DNA of 64,000 nt from Luzula sylvatica (taxonomy: Eukaryota > Streptophyta > Magnoliopsida > Poales > Juncaceae): the NCBI GenBank assembly GCA_946800325.1, contig OX326958.1, positions 32,781,314 to 32,845,313 on the forward strand. Reading direction: 5' to 3'. Positions within the stretch are counted from its first letter, which is position 1, and each line of letters begins with the position of its first letter. The notes under the pieces are model-generated. The model ran no database searches. It was given only the letters and a program-made list of their open reading frames with translations, and was not told the origin of the DNA. The position numbers and the translations under genes are program-made. Positions 1 through 13,967 of the stretch are shown here, one piece after another.

Positions 1-1
1 T

Positions 2-279
2 GTAGTCCCGAGTATCTCAGAACCTGTGATTGTGTATTGCGACAATACGGGAGCGATAACACAATCCAAGGAACCGAGGGCACATCATCGCTCCAAACAC
101 ATACTCAGAAAATTTCATTTGATCCGTGAGATTTTAAAACGAAAGGATGTGATCATAGAAAAGTTTGATACTGGCAGGAATGTTGCGGACCCGTTTACTA
201 AGCCACTCTGCAAGCTAAGCACGATTACCATGCGAAAGCTATAGGTTTGAGATACCTAGAGGAGGAAGAGAGTAGTTAG
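2..279 (+). pseudogene. Ty1/copia polyprotein, 3' end (RNase H C-terminus), partial and frameshifted
   Basis: The reading frame is open from the window edge and encodes the last part of a copia RNase H. It shows VYCDNTGAI, then a HHRSKHI stretch, a run of charged residues, and NVADPFTKPL, the usual closing motif of plant copia RNase H. Near position 220 the frame breaks: the first frame stops at 242, while the normal family ending (HDYHAKAIGLRYLEEEE) continues in another frame to a stop at 277-279. The catalytic core and everything upstream lie outside the window. A purine-rich tract (about 255-275) follows the coding end, where the polypurine tract before a 3' LTR is expected. The frameshift makes this copy inactive. 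Confidence 0.9.
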
Positions 280-2433
280 TTATCTAAAACGATAGTTTTG
301 TAGGACGAGATTAGTCTAATAGATTAGTAAACGTTGTATCACCCCAAACTTATTTTATATTAATGCAATTTCGAGATTTTAAAATTTTTCATTTGCATTT
401 ATCTTATATGAAAACTGTGTGCGGGTTGTGTAATTTGATTACATGAACCCTGATTTGAACTTGTGTTGACGCCGACATAATTGAGGATTATGTGCAGCGA
501 AACCGTCACACTTAAAGTTTCATTTCTAAACATGCATAGTCATGATTCAGTTTGCTTAAGAGTGAAGCATTTACATTATCAGATAATAGACTGAACATGT
601 ACACTAGTACGTTAGCCGAGGAGATGATTATGTTTTGCTAATAATAGGACAAAGGTGTTTATCGAATCGGGAACGTAGTTATATGCTAGGTGACATATAT
701 CGGATATGACCGAAGCCGCGAGACCATGACATGGTTTAGTCATTATGGATGGACTCGCGACGAGTAGGGTATTAGGTTCTTCATACTTGAGGGGACCATC
801 GATTGCGTTACGTACGTAACATAATACTTTGATATGACCTTACGCTCACCGTAACAGGGAGCTAAAACGGTCATCATTGGGTATTGTCCGAAACACGGAA
901 TTCAATATGAGTCTCCAAGATAGGAATTGTTTATTCCGAAAGGAAGAGATATCTATTAGGCCACTCGATGAATTGATTAACGAAAACCAAGGCCTTGGTC
1001 AATGATATTAACGGTTAATATCGATTGAAATTGTTAAATCAGTTCGGAAACGAGGAATAAGTATAGTTAATCAAAATATAAGGATGACTACCACCATGCC
1101 TTTTGATTAACGGATATCGCTAACAAGAGAACTAATAACCACTATTTGAGATAGGCACAATGATCACAATCATTCTTCGTGTTAACATGGGTAGCCATGA
1201 TGGAGTGACTAGATCCTGCTCATGGGCTTGTAGTGCTTTGGAAACAGCCTACTGCCATCGTTAACCGAACCTACATGGTCACACAACGAGTCGTACTAAT
1301 TCGGACTTGATTATAAAGTTGGCACATGAGATGTGCATAGCTTGGTATTTGATACGCGAGCTATATTCTCTAAATTCGTGCATATTGGATATGCATGAGT
1401 ACCTTTTAAGTAGATCTGAAATTGAGTGGGAGACTGAAGGAAATACAGTTTCGGATCAACCGTACAAGTGTACACAAGGATAAACGAATGTAAGCGTACA
1501 TTCGTGGTCATATCTTTCAGTAGGAAAATCCAATTTGAATGGTTCAAATTGGGTTAGATAGACAATAAGATTATCTACAACCTTCATGTAGAAATATATT
1601 TCATATGAACGAAGTATAAGTGTCGTTTCTATGAAATACCGAAAGAGTGCAACAGTATGACATACAATTAGTGAAACAGTCATAACTTTTGAATACGGAC
1701 TCTAATTGGGCCAGGCCAAATTGGGTTGGGTAGATAATAAGATTATCTACAACTTTCGTGTAGGTTGATTTTCTGTCAAAGGAACTTACCAATTTCGTAT
1801 GGACAGAATACTGAACAGGTTCATGCAACTTTCTGTGTGAAAGAGTGTATATTAGATATACATGTCTTTTGGCCAATCCTAATCCTATATGATATAAATA
1901 GGATAATTCTCTCTCATCAGAATATGCTTCATTCAGTCCAATCATTCGGATTATTTAGAATATTCCAGAATTATAGAGAGACATCTTTCTAGAGAGTGAA
2001 AGGATGTAAAGAGAGAGAACCGAGAAAAGGAGTTTTTCGGTATATAGAATCAATCGATCAAGCAAGTTCGCCGGTGCATCGTCTAGGCAGTCGCACCCGC
2101 GACCGACGAACTCCGACTCACGGTGGATACAAGTAGAGGAGCGACACTTGTGGCTCTTCGGTTGTGATCAACCCGAAGGAGAAAGAGGACGGTCAACGAG
2201 CGGTGAAAGACGCGTGGTGTGGGACGCGCGGATTGTCGCCAACGTGACAGGAGAAAGAAGACTAGTAATCAACCCGTCGTGTGCAATCAATTTTGCATTG
2301 GTATGAATCTAATCTTCTTATTTGCATCGTACCCTTCGAAGTCATGGCGTGATCTTGGATTAAGGGAACCGGACCGGGCCTACATATCCGCTGCGCGGGC
2401 CCGGAGACGGATAGAATTCCCAACATACACAAC
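280..2433 (+). mobile_element. Probable 3' LTR and flank of the copia element
   Basis: This non-coding stretch of about 2.1 kb lies directly downstream of the copia coding end and purine tract. It ends in ATTCCCAACA at about 2433, a typical LTR terminus, exactly where satellite DNA begins. A TATA-like stretch (TATGATATAAATAGG, about 1887-1901) is followed by a pyrimidine-rich tract, as in an LTR promoter. An internal repeat is visible: about 45 bp around 1547-1590 recurs with small changes around 1718-1762. The exact 5' LTR edge was not found; TGTAGG at about 299 is a candidate. The short open frames inside it are not recognisable proteins. Confidence 0.6.
1887..1901 (+). promoter_or_regulatory. 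Putative TATA box of the copia LTR
   Basis: TATGATATAAATAGG is followed about 12 bp later by a CT-rich tract. The position inside a presumed LTR fits a Pol II promoter. It is a sequence match only. Confidence 0.3.
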
Positions 2434-4911
2434 CAAAATTTTTAATATTGATGTTTTCCCCTCAACAAAATTTAACAATAGAAGAGTACCACAAAATTTC
2501 ACTTTTTTCAAACATTTCTTATAAATGCAAAAAGTGAAGTCTAATACCCTCACAAAAATCAATTATCTCATTTTCTAAAAAATTCAAAATTGAATTGTAA
2601 CGCGAGCAACATACTTAATTTTGCATGATGTCCTCAAAATACCTCGTAATAGAAGACTAACACACACAAATTTCTATTTTTTCAAAAAAAATTTAAAAAT
2701 GTAAAAAGTGAAGTCTAACACCTTCATAAAAATCATTACACTATTTTCCCAAAAATGCCAAATTGAACTCTTACACGAGCAAAATATTCAATTTTGTATG
2801 TTCTCCTCAAAAAATTCCTTAATGGAATAATAATACACACAAATTTATATTTTTGCAAAAAATTCTTAAAAAATGCAAAAATTGAAGACTAACACCTTCA
2901 AATATATCAATTATTCCGTATTTCGAAAAAAAATCCAAAATTGAAGTCTTACACGAACAAAATACTCATTTTCATGGTGTCCTCAAAAATTTTCCTTAAT
3001 AGAAGACTAACACACACAAATATAATTTTTTTCAAAAATTTCATAAAAATGTAAAAATTGAAGTCTAACACCTTCAAAAATATAAATTATCCCACTTTTC
3101 TTAAAATACCAAAATTGAAGTGAAACACGAGCACAATATTTAATTTTCACGATGTCCTCAAAATACTCAGTAATCGAAGACTAACGCACAAACATTTCTA
3201 TTTTTTCAAAAAATATCTATAAAATGCAACAAGAGAAGTCTAACACCTAAAAAAAATCAATTATCCTATTTTTCGAAAAAAATAACAAAATTGAAGTCTT
3301 ACATGAGCAAAATACTCATTTTCATGATGTTCTCAAAATACTCCATAATAGAAGACTAACACACACAAATATTATTATTTTGAAAAAATTATTAAAAAGG
3401 CAAAAAATGAAGTCTAACACCTTCAAAAAAAATTAATTATCATATTTTTCTAAAAATTCCATAATTGAACTCTTACAGGAGCGAAATATTTAATTTTTAG
3501 GTTTTCCTCAAAAAAATCATTAATAGAAGACTAACACACACAAATTTATATTTTTTCAAAATTTTTTAAAAAAAGCAAATATTGAAGTCTAACACCTTAA
3601 AAAATATATTTTGACCTATTTTTCAAAAAAAATGGCAAAATTGATGTCTTACACGAGCGAAATACTCATTTTTATGATGTCCTCAAAATACTCCATATTA
3701 GAAGACTAACACACAAAAATTTCTATATTTTCAAAAAATTCTTAAATATGCAAAAAAGTGAAGTGTAACACCTTAAAAAAATCAATTATCCTATTTTTCT
3801 TAAAAATTCCAAATTTGAACTCTAATACGAGCAAAAATTTTAATATTGATGTTCTCTCCTCAACAAAATTCAACAATAGAAGAGTACCACGAAATTTCTC
3901 TTTTTTCAAAATATTTCTTATAAATGCAAAAAGTGAAGTCTAATACCCTCACAAAAATCAATTATCACATTTTCTAAAAAATTTAAAATTAAATTGTAAC
4001 GCGAGCAAAATACTTAATTTTGCATGATGTCCTCAAAATACTCCGTAATAGAAGACTAACACACACAAATTTCTATTTTTTCAAAAATTTCTTAAAAATG
4101 CAAAAAGTGAAGTCTAACACCATTATAAAAATCATTACACTATTTTTCTAAAAATGCCAAATTGAACTCTTACACGAGCAAAATATTCAATTTTGTATGT
4201 TCTCCTCAAAAAATTCCTTAATGGAAGACTAATACACACAAATTTTAATTTTTGCAAAGATTTCTTAGAAAATGCAAAAATTAAAGACTAACAACTTCAA
4301 ATATATCAATTATTCCGTATTTCGAAAAAAAATCCAAAATTGAAGTCTTACACGAACAAAATACTCATTTTGATGTTGTCCTCAAAAAATTTCCTTAATA
4401 GAAGACTAACACACACAAATTTCTATTTTTTCAAAACAAAAATAAAATGCAAAAAGTGAAGTCTAACACCTTAAAAAAAATCAATTATCCTAATTTCTTA
4501 AAAATTCAAAATTGAATTTTTCCACGAGCAAAATATTTAATGTTTATGTTCTCCTCAAAACATTCCTTAATAGAAGACTAACACATACAAATTTATATTT
4601 TTTCAAAAATTTCTTAAAAATGCTAAAATTGAAGTCTAAAATCTTAAAAAATATCAATTATCCTATTTTTTCGGAAAAAAGGCAAAATTGAAGTTTTACA
4701 CAAGAAAAATTATGATTTTCATGATGTCCTCAAAATACTCCATATTAGAAAACTAACACCCACAAATTTCTATGTTTTCAAAAAATTCTTAAAAATGCAA
4801 AAACTGAAGTGTAACACCTTTAAAAAAAACCAATTATTCTATTTTTCTAAAAATTCCTAAATTGAACTCCTACAGGAGAAAAATATTGAATTTTGATGTT
4901 CTCCTAAAAAA

Positions 4912-7900
4912 ATTCAACAATAGAAGACTAACATACACAAATTTCTAATTTTCCAATAAAATCTTATAAATGCAAAAAGTGAAATCTAACACCTTCGCAA
5001 AAATCAATCTTAGTATTTTCTAAAAATGTCCAAATTGTAGTGTAACCCGAGCAAAATACTTAATTTTCATGATGTCCTTAAAATACTCCGTAATTGAAAA
5101 TAAACACATACAAATTTTTATATTTTTAAAATATCTTAGAAATGCAAAAATTGAAGTCTAACCCCTTCAAAAAAATCATTACCCAATTTTTTTAAAAATG
5201 ACAAATTGAACTCTTACACGAACAAAATATTTAATTTGTATGTTCCTCTCAAAAAGTTCCTTAATAGAATACTAACACACACAAATTTATAGTTTTGCAA
5301 AAATTTCTTAAAAAATGCTAAAAATTGAAGTCTAACACATTCAAAAAGATCAATTCTCACATTTTTCGAAAAATGAAGTTTTACACAACCAAAATACTCA
5401 TTTTCATGATGTCCTCAAAAAATTCCTTCATAGAAGACTACAACACACAAATTTTTATTTTTTCAAAAATTTCTTAAAAATACAAAAATTGATGTCTACC
5501 ACCTTCAAAAATATCAATTATCCCATTTTTATAAAAAACGCCAAAATTGAAGTGAAACACGAGCACAATATTTAATTTTCACAATGTCCTCAAATTACTC
5601 CGTAATCGAAGACTAACACACACACACATTTCTATTTTTACAAAAAATATCTTTAAAATACAACAAGAGAATTTTAAGACCTTAAAAAATCAATTATCTT
5701 ATTTTTCGAAAAAATGAGAAAATTAGATTCTTACAAGAGCAAAATACACATTTTCATGATGTCGCCAAAATACTCCGTAATAGAAGACTAACGCACACAA
5801 ATTTCTATTTCTTCTAAAATTGAAGTCTAACACCTTAAAAAACAAGGAACTATCCTATTTTTCTATAAAATCCAAAATTGAACTCTTACACTTACAAAAT
5901 ATTTAATTTTTATGTTCTCCTCAAAAGATTCCTCAATAGAAAACTAGCACACACAAATATATATTTTTTGAAAAATTTCTTAAAAATTATAAAATTGAAG
6001 TCTAAAATCTTACAAAATATCAATTAACCTATTTTTCGAAAAAAATGGTACAATTGAAGTCTTACACGGGAAAATACTGATTTTCATGATTTCCTCAAAA
6101 TACTCCATATTAGAAGACTAACACCCAAAAATTTCTATTTTTTCAAAAAAAGTTCTTAAAAATGCAAAAAGTTAAGTGTAACACCTTAGAAAAATTAATT
6201 ATACTATTTTTCTAAAAAATTCGAAAATTGAACTCCTACACGAGAAAAATATTAAATTTTGATGTTATCCTAAAAAAATTCAACAATAGAAGACTAACAC
6301 ACACAAATTTCTAATTTTAGAAAAAAAATCTTCTAAATGGAAAAAGTGAAATCTAACACCTTCACAAGAGTCAATTATATTATTTTCTAAAAATGTCAAA
6401 TTGAAGTGTAATGCGAGCAAAATACTAAATTTTCATGATGTCCTCAAAATATTCCGTAATAGAAGACAAACACATATAAATTTCAATTGTTTTAAAAATA
6501 TCTTAGAAATGCAAAAAGTGAAGGCTAACACCTTCAAAAAAATCATTACCCTATTGTTCTAAAAATGACAACTTGAACACTTACACGAACAAATTATTTA
6601 ATTTGTATGTTCTCCTCAAAAAGTTCCTTAATAGAAGACAAATACACACAAATTTATATTTTTGCAAAAATTTCTTAAAGAATGCAAAAATTGAAGTCAC
6701 ACCTTCAAAAAGATAAATTATCCTATATTTCGAAAAAATGCCAAAATTAAAATCTAACACGACCAAAATACACATTGTCATGCTCTCCTCAAAAAAATTC
6801 ATTAATAGAAGACTAACACACACAAATTTATTATTTTTTCGAAAATTTCTTAAAAATGCTAAAATTGAAGTCTAATATCTTACAAAATATCAATTATCCT
6901 ATTTTTTTGGAAAAATGGCAAAATTGAAGTCTTACACGAGAAAACTAATGATTTTCATGATGTCCTCAAAATACTCCATATTAGAAGACTAACACCCACA
7001 AATTTCTATTTTTTCAAACAAAAATTAAAAATGCAAAAAGTGAAGTGTAGCACCTTAGAAAAAATGAATTATGCTATGTTTCTAAAAAAATCCAAAATTG
7101 AACTTCTACAGGAGCAAAATATTGAATTTTGATGTACTCATAAAAAAATTCAACAATAGAAGACTAACACACTAAAATTTCTAATTTTACAAAAAGTTGG
7201 TATAAATGCAAAAAGTGAAATCTAACACCTTCACAGAAATCAATTATATTATTTTCTAAAAATGTCAAAATTGAAATGTAACGCGAGCAAAATATTTAAT
7301 TTTCATGATTTCCTCAAAATACTCCTTAATAGAAGAAAAATACATACAAATTTCTATTGTTTCAAAAAATTCTTAGAAATGCAAAAAGTGAAGTCTAACA
7401 CCTTCAAAAGAATCATTACCCTATTTTTCTAAAAATGACAAATTGAACTCTTACACGAACAAAATATTTAATTTGTATCTGCTCCTCAAAAAGTTCCTTA
7501 ATAGAAGAATAACACACACAAATTTATTTTTTTGCTAAAATTTCTTAAAAAATACAAAAATGGAAGTCTAACACCTTCAAAAAGATAAATTATCCAACAT
7601 TTCGAAAAAAAATGTCAAAATTAAAGTCTTCCATGACCAAAATACTCATTTTCATGCTATCCTCAAAAAATTCCTTCATAGAAGTTTAACACACACAAAT
7701 TTATATTTTTTCGAAATTTCTTAAAAATGCAAAAATGAAGTCTAACACCTTCTAAAATATCAATTATCCCATTTTTATAAAAAATGACAAAATTGAAGTG
7801 AAACACGAGCAAAATATTTAATTTTCCCAATGTCCTCAAATTACTCTCTAATCGAAGACAAACACACACACACACACATTTCTATTTTTATTTAAAATAT

Positions 7901-10900
7901 CATTAAAATGCAACAAGTGAAGTCTAAGACCTTAAAAATATCAATTATCCTTTTTTTCAAAAAAATGGGAAAATTAAATTCTTACAAGAGGAAAATACTC
8001 ATTTTCGTGATGTCGTCAAAATACTCCGTAATAGAAGACTAACGCACACAAATTTCTATTTTTTCAAAAATTTATTAAAAATGCAAAAAGTGAAGTCTAA
8101 CACCTTAAAAATAAGTAATTATCCTATTTTCAAAAAAAATCCAAAATTGAACTCTTACACTTGCAAAATTTATAATTTTTTTGTTCTCTTGAAAAGATTC
8201 CTTAATTGAAAACTAACACACACAAATTTATATTTTTTGAAAAATTTCTTAAAAATGATATAATTGAAGTCCAAAATCTTACAAAATATCAATTTTCCTA
8301 TTTTTTTTTTAAATAGTACAATTGAAGTCTCACACGGGAAAATACTGATTTTCATGATTTCCTCAAAATACTCCTTATTAGAAGACTAACACCCAAAATT
8401 TCTATTTTTTTTTTAAAAGTTCTTAAAAATGCAAAAAGTGAAGTGTAACACCTTAGAAAAATTAATTGTATTATTTTTTCTAAAAAATTCGAAAAATGAA
8501 CTCCTACACGAGAAAAATATTGAATTTTTATGTGATCCTAAAAAAATTCAACAAAAGAAGACTAACACACACAAATTTCTAATTTTACAAAAAAAATATT
8601 AGGAATGGAAAAAGTGAAATCTAACATCTTCACAAGAGTCAATTATATTATTTTCTAAAAATGTCAAATTGAAGTGTAATGTGAGCAAAATACTTAAGTT
8701 TCATGATGTCCTCAAAATACTCCGTAATAGAAGACAAACACATATAAATTTCTATTGTTTTAAAAATGTCTTAGAAATGCAAAAGGTGAAGGCTAACCAC
8801 CTTCAAAAAAATCATTACCCTATTGTTCTAAAAATGACAACTCGAACTCTTACACGAACAAAATATTTAATTTGTATGTTCTCCTCAAAAAGTTCCTTAA
8901 TAGAAGACTAACACACACAAATTTATATTTTTGCAAAAATTTCTTAAAAAATGCAAAAATTGAAGTCTACACCTTCAAAAAGATAAATTATCCCATATTT
9001 CGAAAAAATGCCAAAATTAAAGTCTTACACGACCAAAATATACATTGTCATGCTCTCCTCAAAAGATTTCTTAATAGAAGACTAACACACACAAATTTAT
9101 AATTTTTTCAAAAATTTCTTAAAAATGCTAAAATTGAAGTCTAAAATCTTACAAAATATCAATTATCCTATTTTTTCGGCAAATAGGCAAAATTGAAGTG
9201 TTACACAAGAAAACTATTGATTTTCATGATGTCCTCAAAATACTCCATATTAGAAGACTAACATCCACAAATTTCTATTTTTTCAAAAAAAAATTAAAAA
9301 TGCAAAAAGTGAAGTGTAACACCTTAGAAAAAATGAATTATACTATTTTTCTAAAAAATTCCAAAATTGAACTCCTACACGAGCAAAATATTGAATTTTG
9401 ATGTACTCCTAAAAAAATTCAACAATAGAAGACTAACACACACAAATTTCTAATTTTACAAAAAGTTTGTATAAATGCAAAAAGTGAAATCCATCACCTT
9501 CACAAAAATCAATTATATTATTTTCTAAAAATGTCAAAATTGAAGTGTAACGCGAGAACAATATTTAATTTTCATGATGTCCTCAAAATACTCCGTAATA
9601 GAAGAAAAACACATACAAATTTCTATTGTTTCAAAAATTTCTTAGAAATGCAAAAAATGAAGGCTAACACCTTCAAAATAATCATTACCCTATTTTTCTA
9701 AAAATGACAAATTGAACTCTTACACGAACAAAATATTTAATTTGTATCTTCTCCTCAAAAAGTTCCTTAATAGAAGAATAACACACATAAATTTATTTTT
9801 TTGCTAAAATTTCGTAAAAAATACAAAAATTGAAGTCCAACACCTTCAAAAACATAAATTATCACATATTTCGAAAAACAAATGCCAAAATTAAAGTCTT
9901 ACACGACCAAAATACTCATTTTCATGCTGTCCTCAAAAAATTCCTTCATAGAAGACTAACAAACACAAATTTTTATTTTTTTCAAAAATTTCTTAAAAAT
10001 GCAAAAATGAAGTCTAACACCTTCAAAAATATCAATTATCCCATTTTTTATTAAAAATGACAAAATTGAAGTGAAACACGGGCACAATATTTAATTTTCA
10101 CAATGTCCTCAAATTACTCTGTAATCGAAGACAAACACACACTCACACAATTCTATTTTTTTTTTTAAATATCATTAAAATGCAACAAGTGAAGTCTAAG
10201 ACCTTAAAAAAATCAATTATCCTCTTTGTCAAAAAAATGGGAAATTTAAATTCTTACAACAGGAAAATACTCATTAGCATGATGTCGTCAAAATACTCCG
10301 TAATAGAAGACTAAACCACACAAATTTCTATTTTTTCAAAATTTTATTAATTATGTAAAAAGTGAAGTCTAACACCTTAAAAAATAAGCAATTATCCTAT
10401 TTTTCCAAAATATTCAAAATTGAACTCTTACAGTTGCAAAATATTTAATTTTTATGTTCTCCTCAAAAGATTCCTTAATAGAAAACTAGCACACACAAAT
10501 ATATATTTTTTGAAAAATTTCTTAAAAATTATAAAATTGAAGTCTAAAATCTTACAAAATATCAATTATCCTATTTTTTTCGAAAAAAAAATGGTACAAT
10601 TGAAGTCTTACACGAGAAAATACTGATTTTTGTGATTTCCTCAAAATACACCATATTAGAAGACGAACACCCACAAATTTTTATTTTTTCAAAAAAAGTT
10701 CTTAGAAATGCAAACAGTGATGTGTAACACCTTAGAAAAATAATTATACTATTTTTCTAAAAAATTCGAAAATTGAACTCCTACACGAAGAAAATATTGA
10801 ATTTTGATGTTATCCTAAAAATATTCAACAATAGAAGACTAACACACACAAATTTCTAATTTTACAAAAAAATCTTATGAATGGAAAAAGTGAAATCTAA

Positions 10901-11111
10901 CACCTTCACAAGAGTCAATTATACTATTTTCTAAAAATGTCAAGTTGAAGTGTAATGCGAGCAAAATACTTAATTTTCATGATGTCCACAAAATACTCCG
11001 TAATAGAAGACAAACACATATAAATTTCTATTGTTTTAAAATTTTCTTAGAAATGCAAAAAGTGAAGGCTAACACCTTCAAAAACATTACCCTATTGTTC
11101 TAAAAATGACA
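4912..11111. repeat. Higher-order repeat of the satellite, about 2.27 kb (13 monomers)
   Basis: Variant phrases return at about 2.27 kb. ATTCAACAATAGAAGAC with the same following variants is at 4912, 7148 and 9417 (steps 2236 and 2269). AGAGTCAATTATA with a shared GACAAACACATATAAAT variant is at 6367, 8635 and 10911 (steps 2268 and 2276). Copies one period apart look far more alike than adjacent monomers. About 2.7 periods are present; the register breaks at about 11111. Confidence 0.8.
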
Positions 11112-13180
11112 AACTGAAGTCTTACACGAGCGAAATATTCATTTTCATGATGTCGTCAATTTACTCCGTAATAGAAGACTAACACACACAAATTTTATTT
11201 TTTCGAAATATTATTAAAAATGCAAAAAGAGAAGTCTAACACCTTCAAAAAAATATGTTATCCTATTTTTCTAAAAAATGCCAAATTTGAATTCTTTCAG
11301 GAGCAAAATATTGAATTTGATGTTCTACTAAAAACATTCAATAATTGAAGACTAACATACATAGATTTCTATTTTTTTCAAAAAATTCTTAAAAATGCAA
11401 AAAAGTGAAGTCTAACACCTTCAAAACAAACCAATTATCCTATTTTCTAAACATGTCAAAATTATAGTGTAACACGAGAAAAATACTTAATTTTCTTGAT
11501 GTCCTCAAAATATTCTGTAATAGAAGACTAACACACACAAATTTCAATTTTTTCAAAAAAAAATCTTAAAATGCAAAAATGAATTCTAACACCTTAAAAA
11601 AATCACATATCCTATTTTTCTAAAAAATCCAAAATTTAACTCTTACAGGAGCAAAATATTTAATTTTATGTTCTCCTCAAAAGTTTCCTTAATAAAAGAC
11701 TAACACGCACAAATTTATATTTTTTTCAAAAATTTCTTAAAAATCCTAAAATTGAAGTCTAAAATCTTACAAAATATCAATTATATTTTTTTCGCAAAAA
11801 TGGAAAAATTGAAGTCTTACACGAGAAATATACTGATTTTCATGATGTCCTCAAAGTACTCCATATTAGAAGACTAACATCCACAAATTCCTATTTTTTC
11901 AAAAAAAAATTAAAAATGCAAAAAGTGAAGTGTAAGACCTTAGAAAAAATCAATTATACTATTTTTCTAAAAAATTCCAAAATTGAACTCCTACACGAGC
12001 AAAATATTGAATTTTGATGTGCTCCTAAAAAAATTCAACAATATTAGAAGACTAACACACACAAATTTCTAATTTTACAAAAAATTCTTATAAATGCAAA
12101 AAGTGAAATCTAACACCTTTACAAAAGTCAATTGTATGATTTTCAAAAAATATCAAAATTGAACTGTAACGTGAGAAAAATACTTAATTTTCATGATGTC
12201 CTCAAAATACTCCGTAATAGAAAAAAAAACACGAACAAATTTCTATTGTTTTAAAACCTTCTTAGAAATGCAAAAAGTGAAGTCTAACACCTTAAAAAAA
12301 AAAATTACCCTATTTTTCTAAAATTGACAAATTGAACTCTTACACGAACAAAATATTTAATTTGTATGTTCTCCTCAAAAAGTTACTTAATAGAAGAATA
12401 AGACACACAAATTTATATTTTGGCAAAACTTTCTTAAAAAATGCAAAAATTGAAGTGTAACACCTTCAAAAAGATAAATTATCCCATATTCAGAAGAAAA
12501 AAATACCGAAATTGAAGTCTTGCACGACCAAAATACTCATTTTCATGATGTCCTCAAAATACTCCGTAATAGAAGACAAACACATATAAATTTCTATTGA
12601 TTTAAAATTTCTTAGAAATGCAAAAAGTTAAGGCTAACACCTTCAAAAACATTACCCGATTGTTCTAAAAATGACAAACTGAAGTCTTACATGTGCAAAA
12701 TACTCATTTTCATGATGCCGTCAAAATACTCCGTAATAGAAGACTAACACACACAAAAAAAATTATGAAAAAATTATTTAAAATGCAAAAAGTGAAGTCT
12801 AACACCTTCAAAAAATATGTTATCCTATTTTTCTTAAAAATGTCAAAATTGAACTCTTACACGAGCAAAATATTGAATTTGATGTTCTCCTAAAAACATT
12901 GAATAATTGAAGACTAACATACATAGATTTCTATTTTTTCAAAAAAAAAATTAAAAATACAAAAAAGTGAACTCTAACACCTTCAAAACAAACCTATTAT
13001 CCTATTTTCTAAACATGTCAAAATTATAGTGTAACACGAGAAAAATACTTAATTTTAATGATGTCTTCAAAATACTCTGTAATAGAAGACAAACACACAC
13101 AAAATTTCTATTTTTTCAAAAAAAATCTTAAAAATGCAAAAAGTGAAGTTTAACACCTTAAAAAAATCAATTATTCTATT
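10978..13180. repeat. Nine-monomer satellite block, second higher-order register
   Basis: The segment beginning CATGATGTCC at 10978 recurs at 12544 (1566 bp, nine monomers). It brings with it the distinctive CAAAAACATTACCC and AACTGAAGTCTTACA variants, and the following monomers also match. An eight-monomer step (1398 bp) links the GAAGAGTACCAC variant at 2481 and 3879 near the left end of the array. Confidence 0.65.
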
Positions 13181-13951
13181 TTTCTTGAAAATCCAAAATT
13201 GAACTCTTACACGAGCAAAATATTTAATTTGTATGTTCTCCTCACAAGATTCTTTAATAGAAGACTAACACACACAAATTTATATTTTTTCAAAAATTTC
13301 TTTAAAATGCTAAGATTGAAGTCTAAAATCTTGCAAAATATCAATTATCCTATTTTTCGAAAAAAAAAATGGCAAAATTGAAGTCTTACACGAGAAAAAT
13401 ACTGATTTTCATGATGTCCTCAAAATACTCCATATTAGAAGACAAACACCCACAAATTTCTATTTTTTCTAAAAATTCTTAAAAATGCCAAAAGTGAAGT
13501 GAAACACCTTAGAAAAATCAATTATACTATTTTTTTAAAAAATTCCAAAATTGAACTCCTACACAGCAAAATATTGAATTTTGATGTTCTCCTTACAAAA
13601 ATTTAACAATAAAGACTAACACGCATAAATTTCTAATTTTACAAAAAAATCTTGTAAATGCAAAAAGTGAAATCTAACACCTTTACAAAAATCAATTATA
13701 TTATTTCCTAAAAATGTCAAAATAGAAGTGTAACGCGAGCAAAATACTTAATTTTCGTGATGTCCACAAAATATTCCGTAATAGAAGATAAACACATTCA
13801 AATTTCTATTTTTTCAAAAATTTCTGAGAAATGCAAAAATTGAAGTCTACCTTCAAAAAAAGCATTACCCTATTTTTCTAAAAATGACAAACTGAACTGT
13901 TAAACAAACAAAATATTTAATTTGTATGTTCTCCTCAAAAAATTCCTTAAT

Positions 13952-13967
13952 AGAAGACTAACACACA
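13952..13967. repeat. Left target-site duplication of the LINE (16 bp)
   Basis: AGAAGACTAACACACA is satellite sequence just before the first non-satellite base. The same 16 bases follow the poly-A tail at 28251-28266, where the satellite resumes in register. Confidence 0.85.

Larger units (their letters stand above)
2434..13967. repeat. About 175 bp AT-rich satellite array (about 66 monomers)
   Basis: A phrase of the type GAAGACTAACACACACAAAT recurs at 2652, 2824 (variant), 3002, 3176, 3351 and 3526, a period of 172-178 bp, and the pattern runs to 13967. Each monomer splits into three related units of 55-59 bp, opening with GAAGACTAACACAC, GAAGTCTAACACCTT and GAACTCTTACACGAG, each followed by an A/T-rich tail. 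The monomer is therefore a diverged trimer. Neighbouring monomers differ, but multi-monomer blocks repeat (see the higher-order repeat entries). Monomer size is close to that of many plant centromeric, pericentromeric or subtelomeric satellites. Many short open frames occur but they are by-products of the repeat; no gene is seen. Confidence 0.95.

Noticed and set aside
2370..2390. Alternative LTR end at CCTACA (about 2388)
   Set aside because: It would pair with TGTAGG at 299, but the satellite starts right after ATTCCCAACA at 2433, a better end.
8669..9102. Open frames of 60-80 residues throughout the satellite (for example 8669-8911, 8872-9102, 9830-10054)
   Set aside because: They repeat the satellite unit in different frames and have no start context or domain.
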